Notes under the pieces: generated by a model
The model's input: only the letters and a program-made list of their open reading frames with translations
What the model was told of the DNA's origin: nothing
The model's database searches: none
Part shown: positions 26,511-32,604 of the stretch, piece after piece
Position numbering within the stretch: the first letter of the stretch is position 1
Layout of the letters: every line of letters starts with the position of its first letter
Made by a program: the position numbers and the translations under genes
Source: Bacteroidaceae bacterium
GTDB taxonomy: Bacteria > Bacteroidota > Bacteroidia > Bacteroidales > Bacteroidaceae
NCBI GenBank assembly: GCA_017651245.1
Contig: JAGCDQ010000051.1
Location: 56,536 to 120,535 of the forward strand
DNA length: 64,000 nt
Direction of reading: 5' to 3'

Positions 26511-27506
26511 ATGAACACCGTTAAGAATTCAGCAGGCATACCCTACGTTACGCAGAACGCCATCCTCCGATGCCCCTTCGGACTCATGACCTCCATACTC
26601 AATGTCGTTGACCCCACCCGAGCCTCCATCGGAAAGAACAAGATGGCCGTGCAGTCCGACAAGCTACCCCTCGTCAACATCCCCGTCTTTGGCATGTGCA
26701 CCAGCATCGTAAACCCCGCCGTGCAAGCCGCCACCTTCGCTGCCATGGGGACACTCACCCCAGCAGCCTGTCCAGGAGTCAAGGCCATGATGGGCTGGAG
26801 TCCTCCACCCAGCAACGTGCTCAACGCCACCAGTCGTTACCTTCTCCAGACCTGCACCCTCCTTTGTGCTTTCGGAGGGAACATCCATATCGTTCACTCA
26901 GGGCAAGGAGTAGTCAACCCCATAGCTGTACCCTGTAAGCCCGAAGAAAGCAATTACGAACTGCCCGGATGGCTCGAAGGTGTGAGCACCGTGGCAGGAC
27001 TTACCCCTTGGGGAGCAGGCCTTAGCCTCTACGAGGCAGCCGGAAACGTTTACAACGGCAAATACCTTGATGCAGCCTTGGGCATCCTTCCCCTCAAAAA
27101 AATAGGGAAACTTGCCGGCAAGCCCACCAGCAAAATTTTCAATAAAATGGGCGTCAACACCGAAAACATTGGGCTAAAGATTGACGACGCGCTCGTTTCC
27201 ATCAACCGAAGCAACCTCGGACAGAAAGTTCAGAAAGCCGTCGACACACCCCTCGGGCAGAAACTCACCCACAACGTCTTTGGCGAGTCGGCAAACTCCG
27301 TAGGTCAGAAGGTTGCCAGCGACATCGGCGACACTACCGAGAATTTAGCGAAGAAAGGCATCAGCACCCTATTGAGTTCAGACGAACCAACAGGATTTGA
27401 GGACAACACTGACATCGCAAAGGCTGCAACGGGACTTCCTGCTGATGAATTCGACAAATTCATCGATTATGGAAGTGATTCTTACAAAGAAACAAATGAA
27501 AAATAA
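26511..27506 (+). CDS. PAAR-like (DUF4280) tip protein with C-terminal extension
   Basis: 331 residues. Residues 1 to about 140 match the DUF4280 PAAR-like family: conserved cysteines in AILRCPFG, FGMCTSIV, TPAACPGVKAMMGW and LLQTCTLLCAFGGNI, with a SGQ end. Residues 150-215 (VAGLTPWGAGLSLYEAAGNV, DAALGILPLKKIGKLAGK) resemble the hydrophobic linker that precedes toxin domains in polymorphic toxins. The last 120 residues are unrecognised, with no catalytic motif. It should sharpen the VgrG tip and may carry an effector, yet the next gene is the ubiquitin-like protein and no immunity gene is evident. 14 bp after vgrG. Alternatively the tail is only an adaptor. Confidence 0.82.
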   Translation: MNTVKNSAGIPYVTQNAILRCPFGLMTSILNVVDPTRASIGKNKMAVQSDKLPLVNIPVFGMCTSIVNPAVQAATFAAMGTLTPAACPGVKAMMGWSPPPSNVLNATSRYLLQTCTLLCAFGGNIHIVHSGQGVVNPIAVPCKPEESNYELPGWLEGVSTVAGLTPWGAGLSLYEAAGNVYNGKYLDAALGILPLKKIGKLAGKPTSKIFNKMGVNTENIGLKIDDALVSINRSNLGQKVQKAVDTPLGQKLTHNVFGESANSVGQKVASDIGDTTENLAKKGISTLLSSDEPTGFEDNTDIAKAATGLPADEFDKFIDYGSDSYKETNEK

Positions 27507-27523
27507 AATATATATCACCAACT

Positions 27524-27850
27524 ATGACAGATCAAGAATTTTATCAAGAAGAGTTTATCGTGCTGTTGACGATAGACGGCACGTCTTACGACGAGATTGA
27601 AGTGAAAGTGACGGACCCGAACAGAACGATTCGTGACCAGATCAACAGCATCGTGCAGGTGTTCGAATTGCCCAAGATGGATAATGGTGGTAATCCCATC
27701 CAATACCTATTGGGCAAGTTAATGGAAGATGACGAGGAACCCGCTATTTTGGAGTTTGAGGATGAGAATGGTCGTGAAATGGCACTTATTGACTACGACA
27801 TCCAGCCAATGGATCATCTGCACCTCATCTCTGTGCCTATCGCAGGCTGA
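27524..27850 (+). CDS. Ubiquitin-like (beta-grasp, YukD-type) protein
   Basis: 108 residues. Predicted order is beta-beta-alpha-beta-beta-(alpha)-beta: EFIVLLTIDGTSYDEIEVKV, helix TIRDQINSIVQVFELPK, IQYLLGKLM, AILEFEDENGREMALIDYD, then IQPMDHLHLISVPIAG. The spacing matches ubiquitin-fold proteins of the YukD/EsaB class found with bacterial E1/E2 genes. It ends in a single Gly, directly usable by an E1 without processing. Immediately precedes the E2 gene, in an operon that also has E1, JAB and RING-like genes, so conjugation rather than a T7SS role is the best reading. The target is unknown. Confidence 0.78.
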   Translation: MTDQEFYQEEFIVLLTIDGTSYDEIEVKVTDPNRTIRDQINSIVQVFELPKMDNGGNPIQYLLGKLMEDDEEPAILEFEDENGREMALIDYDIQPMDHLHLISVPIAG

Positions 27851-27891
27851 GATATTCAAAATTTGTGAATCGTATAATTGTAAATGAGAAG

Positions 27892-28554
27892 ATGAATCCT
27901 GCCATAAAGAATTTTGACGAGAAAGAATTGTCAGGCCGCGATGCGCGCCTGCTTCAGGAGTGGAAAGAACTCGATGCCGTGTGCACCAAACGCAGAGCCT
28001 CCAGCCCAGACATCCGCAAACCCTCACTCTCTTATATCATACGCCGTAAGAATGCAACGGGGCTGCCCACCGAGTATGAAATCTGGTATCGTGTGAAATC
28101 CATCGTAGGTGTCGAAGATACAGAGCCACCACGTAAACCCATTTTCGGCAATCTGCACAAGATGAGCGTAGTGCTCCCTAACAATTACCCATCGGCTGAC
28201 GGTAACCCTGTTTTTACGTTCATCACAGATATCTGGCACCCCAACATTCGTTACTCGGGTAGTTTTAAGGGACATGTTTGTCTCACCATCAAGGAGATGG
28301 GTGTATTGGCTTCCATCAAGGACTTGGTACTGCGTGTGGAACGTTATTTGAAATATCAGATGTATCATGCCCAGAACACCTATCCTTACCCCGAAGACCA
28401 AAGTGTGGCAGAATGGGTACGCGAAGAAGGTGAACCCAACGGCTGGGTGAAATTCTCGCAGGAAACACCTGAACCAGAGACGCCCAAACTTGTCGCTGAG
28501 ACACCTGTGGAAGAGGAAAAGCCTACGAAACCTAAGATTTCGTTGAGCATATAA
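27892..28554 (+). CDS. E2 ubiquitin-conjugating-like enzyme
   Basis: 220 residues from ATG 27892 (a GTG at 27865 would add 9). The core matches the UBC fold: SVVLPNNYPSADGNPVFTF, then ITDIWHPNI with the diagnostic HPN tripeptide at 116-118, then GHVCLTI with the candidate thioester Cys at 130. Spacing HPN to Cys is that of eukaryotic E2s. A helix-rich region follows, with a Pro/Glu tail (about 185-220). It should accept the Ubl from the E1 encoded at 35013 and pass it to a target, perhaps through the RING-like protein at 32605. Cytoplasmic, no signal peptide. An E2 this close to the eukaryotic pattern is rare in bacteria. Confidence 0.85.
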   Translation: MNPAIKNFDEKELSGRDARLLQEWKELDAVCTKRRASSPDIRKPSLSYIIRRKNATGLPTEYEIWYRVKSIVGVEDTEPPRKPIFGNLHKMSVVLPNNYPSADGNPVFTFITDIWHPNIRYSGSFKGHVCLTIKEMGVLASIKDLVLRVERYLKYQMYHAQNTYPYPEDQSVAEWVREEGEPNGWVKFSQETPEPETPKLVAETPVEEEKPTKPKISLSI

Positions 28555-28595
28555 TCAGAGCATTTTACTAATGACCCATAAAACCTATCACAAAC

Positions 28596-29654
28596 ATGAG
28601 AAGAACAGTTCTATTCATATTCACATGCTGTCTGTTCAGTCTTATCGCAATGGCCGATGAGCAGAAGAAGGTGCTGCTGAGCAATGATCAGAGCGAGCGG
28701 ACCATCAATTTGGGCTACTGCAACATCTTTGCCCGTCTGAACGCAGAAGATGAGGAAGGTACTGTAAGTATTGAGTTGGAGAACCTTGACGAGTCTAAAG
28801 CCCTCATCGTTTTCGACCGTGCCTATCCAGAAAAGATCATCAAGAAAATGTCGAAGTCTATGTCCATTGTCTATGACAAGACATTTGGTGGCAAAACCAA
28901 GAATCGACTCATTGACCCATGTACGACACCGATGGAGGGCGTACAATTAGTGAAACCATCGGATAAGGCACAATTGACGGAGGTGACGGTGACCAATGGT
29001 GAGAACTCTGTGTGCCTCATTCCTATCTACATCGCCAAACTGAAGGGGAAGAAAGTGATCCTGTTGGAAAAGCAACTCATTGAGTTGAACATCGAGGCAG
29101 ACCTAAAACCAAGTCCTGAATATGTAGCACTGGAGGGCAAATTCACTACACTTGAGAATGAGATTAATCGTCAGACATTTTGTCCCAATCCTAAACATAA
29201 GACTTCGTTGGAAAAACAGGAAGCTGTGTATGTGAAGAAGATCAATGATTTAAAGGCTGAGATTGATCAACAGATTGTTTCTCACAATTGGACGGAAGAA
29301 GATGGTGGATACGTTCGCTACACCGCCCTGAAGAACAAACTCAATGCCATCGACTTGAGTAGTCGTGAACGCGATTGCGGACGCCACAAAGGTGGTGGTG
29401 GTACAAGTGGTCATAGTTGTTCTTACTGCTCATTGTCACTCCAGCAGATTTATCACAAGATGGATGATTACTACAAAAAGATATACAGCAGCAGCGATCG
29501 CAAGGCTGCCAAAGCTAAGGTCATCAAGGAGGTGAATGCACTCTACCAGTGCTGCACAGATTCTTCCTGTAGTAAACATGCCTCTGCATGGAAGAGCGGA
29601 GGTGAGTACAAAACTAAAATCATCGAACGCTACAACCGCATTTCCAACTTATGA
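28596..29654 (+). CDS. Secreted Cys-rich protein of the T6SS/Ubl operon
   Basis: 352 residues with a signal peptide (MRRTVLFIFTCCLFSLIAMA). Residues about 25-170 form a predicted beta-rich domain that resembles the N-terminal domain of the next gene product (compare LIPIYIAKLKGKK here with NLPIYLASYEGKR there). Residues 180-352 are helical and contain pairs of cysteines (SCSYCSLS, YQCCTDSSCSKH), which in the periplasm would be disulfide-bonded. No known family recognised. The position suggests a periplasmic part of the trans-envelope complex. It overlaps the next gene by 4 bp. Confidence 0.6.
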   Translation: MRRTVLFIFTCCLFSLIAMADEQKKVLLSNDQSERTINLGYCNIFARLNAEDEEGTVSIELENLDESKALIVFDRAYPEKIIKKMSKSMSIVYDKTFGGKTKNRLIDPCTTPMEGVQLVKPSDKAQLTEVTVTNGENSVCLIPIYIAKLKGKKVILLEKQLIELNIEADLKPSPEYVALEGKFTTLENEINRQTFCPNPKHKTSLEKQEAVYVKKINDLKAEIDQQIVSHNWTEEDGGYVRYTALKNKLNAIDLSSRERDCGRHKGGGGTSGHSCSYCSLSLQQIYHKMDDYYKKIYSSSDRKAAKAKVIKEVNALYQCCTDSSCSKHASAWKSGGEYKTKIIERYNRISNL

Positions 29655-31171
29655 CAATGCGCTTTTTCAAATTTATCTGTATAGGTGCGTTTGCCCTCAG
29701 CTGCGTGACTGCCTCTGCCAAAGAAGTGAAGGACACGCTCTACTCCAACTCTGGCGATCGCATCATCCTCACCTACAATGTCACCCATTCTGGCAATCAA
29801 ATGAGTGTCCGCTTTACGGGCGCTCAGAAGAAACTCGGTCAAAGCAACCAGAAAAAATATAAGAAACTGGATGAGGTAGCAGTAGTGTTCTTCGACCGCA
29901 ACGGCAACTACCCAGACATGAAGTTCGACGGTATGGAAACCCGAGCTTTCATGGTACCAGCCAATGTAACTTATTCCCGTTCTGGAGATGGTTATTTCCT
30001 TATCAACGATAATCCCTCCCTGCTATTCACTGTGGCACAAAACGAAGATGCCGTATTGAATCTGCCTATCTATTTGGCCAGTTACGAAGGGAAACGTCAC
30101 TACAAGGTGTTCACCCAATGTGGCACACTTGCCTTGAGTAGCAAGCAGACGAAGAAAAGTGGTGGCAGCCAAGGAGGTGGTAGCAGAAGTAACGGAGGAG
30201 GTAGTGGCGATATTCATGCAGCCAATGCTGACAACATCCAGATTGAGGGCATCACCTCTGAGGAACTCGTGGATGAGGGACTTTCTCCGTCAGAAGAAGC
30301 ACTCATTCGTATTAATGGCGTGAAGTCCATGCTGGAAGAGGCTACAGAATACCCCTTCGATGAGGAACTGACACATGAAGTGTCCATGTTGCGCGAACTC
30401 CGTTTCAAAGTCACTGACGATGAAGATGTCAGCAAGCAGATAACAGAGGTACTCGTACTCTACGATGCCAAGAAGAAAGAACTGGCTGGGGCAGCCAAAG
30501 CCAACCAGCAGGCACAGGCGGCCCAGCAAGCTCAAGAAGCACAAGCCGCTCAGGCACGTAGCGATTCTATTTCTGCTGCACAAATCATGCAATCTGAAGA
30601 AGACAAGAAGAACATGATGTGGATTGGCGGTGGCATTGGCGCACTCGTCCTTCTCTTTATAGGTGGTAAGCAAATCATGCAAATGGTCAATCAGAATAAA
30701 CTCCAGAAGCAGCAAAAAGCGATGATGGAGAAGATGATGAAGATTACCCAGCAACAGACGAATTCAATGACAAATATACCAGGCTTAAATGGTATGTCAG
30801 GAATGCCTGGGGCGAACGAAGAGATGCTAGACTTCACTAATTTAGGCGGAGCGGCTGCCGCCACTCCAGGCGTGAAAGATACTCAACAAGCCATCAACAA
30901 CGCTAAATCAACAACCCAACAGGTTCAGCAACAGACGCGCACTTTGAGCCGAGAAGCTGAGGCTGCTAAGCAAAAGTTGATAAGCCTGCGAGCAGCCAAA
31001 CAGGGAAAAGCCGATTCAACTATGGAGCAATCCACATCATTACAAGAAGTAACTGGAACATCACATCCACAAGTTGCAGCTAAACCTCAAGCACACACTT
31101 CTCTCAACGATGCCATACCTGCTAAATATAAACGTTTGGCACCCAAACGAAAAGATACACCCAATACCTAA
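29651..31171 (+). CDS. Single-pass membrane protein, possible T6SS envelope component
   Basis: 506 residues: signal peptide (FFKFICIGAFALSCVTASAK), a periplasmic beta-rich domain (about 25-160) paralogous to that of the preceding gene, a Gly/Ser linker (GGSQGGGSRSNGGGSG), a helical and Gln/Ala-rich coiled-coil segment, one TM helix at about 322-341 (MMWIGGGIGALVLLFIGGKQ), and a cytoplasmic Gln-rich tail with further coiled coil. The topology, periplasm outside and long tail inside, suits a connector between envelope complex and baseplate. No family recognised; it could replace one of the usual TssN-TssQ proteins. Confidence 0.6.
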   Translation: MTMRFFKFICIGAFALSCVTASAKEVKDTLYSNSGDRIILTYNVTHSGNQMSVRFTGAQKKLGQSNQKKYKKLDEVAVVFFDRNGNYPDMKFDGMETRAFMVPANVTYSRSGDGYFLINDNPSLLFTVAQNEDAVLNLPIYLASYEGKRHYKVFTQCGTLALSSKQTKKSGGSQGGGSRSNGGGSGDIHAANADNIQIEGITSEELVDEGLSPSEEALIRINGVKSMLEEATEYPFDEELTHEVSMLRELRFKVTDDEDVSKQITEVLVLYDAKKKELAGAAKANQQAQAAQQAQEAQAAQARSDSISAAQIMQSEEDKKNMMWIGGGIGALVLLFIGGKQIMQMVNQNKLQKQQKAMMEKMMKITQQQTNSMTNIPGLNGMSGMPGANEEMLDFTNLGGAAAATPGVKDTQQAINNAKSTTQQVQQQTRTLSREAEAAKQKLISLRAAKQGKADSTMEQSTSLQEVTGTSHPQVAAKPQAHTSLNDAIPAKYKRLAPKRKDTPNT

Positions 31172-31199
31172 CAACACTCTTCCCTCATATTTTGACACA

Positions 31200-32594
31200 A
31201 TGAAAAAGAGACTTTTCTTATTCTTTTTAGTAGGCTTCCTATCTGTAAGCCTTAACGTACTATCGGCCAAAGAAGTGGAAAACACCGTTATCATTTCGGA
31301 TTTTCGCCAACATATCGAAGCCATACCTTATTTAAACGAAGCCAACATGCAGACGTTGAATACAGAAATCAGCGAACATGTAAAGTGCTTACAGAACTGG
31401 TCAGACAAGGAAGCATATATCAAAGACCATGAACTTCAAGATTATCTGGATCGTCAAAAAGGCTCATTGAAATACTACCAAAATAGTGCTTATGCCATGA
31501 TTGACGATTTTCTGTTGCAATATGCAGAGCAAGGTATTGAGAACGAGCAAGCTTGCCGAGATAGTTTGCTCGCTGTTCTCAATGATCGCACTGGCATGTG
31601 TGAGACCAATCTAAATCTGCTTGAAAGAGAAATGAATAACAATGATGAGCAATCATTCTTCGATAAGATAAACTGGACATGGGTGATTATCGTGGCCGTA
31701 CTTTTGATATGCATTATCTTGTTGATTTCTCTTTCAGGAAGGAAACAAAAAGGAGTTGTTCCACAGCCTAAACCCATGCCCTCCAATGGAGGTTCTGGCG
31801 GCAATACTGCTGGCATCGTCGTTCGACGCAAGACTGCCACTATTCTCAAGAAGCAGAGTCTGGAAGATGTGATAGAAAACCCAGCCTATCTGAAAGTGGA
31901 TGCCATTGATTTTTGTGAGGAGTCGGCTGTCAGAAGACTCTATATTAAAAACACATGCATTATAGATTTATATAACATGTACGCAAGTGACTTGGCCAAT
32001 CCTAATAATGCCAAAGAAAACGGTTGCATGGTATTGGGTAGATGGGTTCACGATACTGAATCTGGCGAATATTATGTATCTCTTGAACAGTTGGTGATGC
32101 CAGGTGACGACGCCATCTTTAAGGAATACGAGTTGAACTTCGGTGGAAAAATCAAGTTAAGCGTACTGGAGCAACTGCGTCGTTTACGTCGTGAAACCAA
32201 TATGCAGTACGACCTCACTTGTTGGGTGCATTCTCATCCTGGATTGTCCGTATTCTTCAGCAACTCCGATTTGAGTGTACAAATGCAGTTGAAACACCCC
32301 ACTCATCCGAACTTCCTCACCGCTCTTGTGGTTGACACGCTCACGCCAAAAGAAGATGTGGGTATTTTCACCTTCCGTCGTGACGGAAACATCAACTCCA
32401 AGAATGAGTTGACAAAGATGTATTCATTGAAGGAATGGTACGCATGGGCACAGCAGAGCATTGCCGAACCACCGATAACGCCCAAAGAACCCACAACGGA
32501 GACAGAAACTGAGACACCTGTTGAACCTGCTCCCACCATCACATCCACCACGACTTCTTCGGATGGAGCCAGTTATCAATATTCCAGCAATTAA
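31200..32594 (+). CDS. Membrane-anchored JAB/JAMM isopeptidase-like protein
   Basis: 464 residues from ATG 31200, chosen because it starts a signal sequence (MKKRLFLFFLVGFLSVSLNV); an upstream in-frame ATG overlaps the previous gene by almost 100 bp. Residues 25-155 are helical and periplasmic; TM at about 158-180 (WTWVIIVAVLLICIILLISL); the cytoplasmic part holds a JAB domain with ENGCMVLGRW (Glu candidate) and WVHSHPGLSVFFSNSD, a full HxHPx6SxxD zinc signature starting at His344. The tail is Thr/Pro-rich. In Ubl systems such enzymes process the Ubl or cut it from targets. As the Ubl already ends in Gly, deconjugation is more likely here. A membrane-fixed, two-sided JAB protein is unusual. 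Confidence 0.82.
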   Translation: MKKRLFLFFLVGFLSVSLNVLSAKEVENTVIISDFRQHIEAIPYLNEANMQTLNTEISEHVKCLQNWSDKEAYIKDHELQDYLDRQKGSLKYYQNSAYAMIDDFLLQYAEQGIENEQACRDSLLAVLNDRTGMCETNLNLLEREMNNNDEQSFFDKINWTWVIIVAVLLICIILLISLSGRKQKGVVPQPKPMPSNGGSGGNTAGIVVRRKTATILKKQSLEDVIENPAYLKVDAIDFCEESAVRRLYIKNTCIIDLYNMYASDLANPNNAKENGCMVLGRWVHDTESGEYYVSLEQLVMPGDDAIFKEYELNFGGKIKLSVLEQLRRLRRETNMQYDLTCWVHSHPGLSVFFSNSDLSVQMQLKHPTHPNFLTALVVDTLTPKEDVGIFTFRRDGNINSKNELTKMYSLKEWYAWAQQSIAEPPITPKEPTTETETETPVEPAPTITSTTTSSDGASYQYSSN

Positions 32595-32604
32595 GAACAA
32601 AACA

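Noticed and set aside
27524-27850. EsaB/YukD subunit of a type VII secretion system
   Set aside because: No WXG100 protein or EssC/YukB ATPase is present, while E1, E2 and JAB genes are.
31074-31199. Upstream start for the JAB protein
   Set aside because: It would overlap the preceding gene by almost 100 bp and place the signal sequence internally; ATG 31200 begins with a typical signal peptide.
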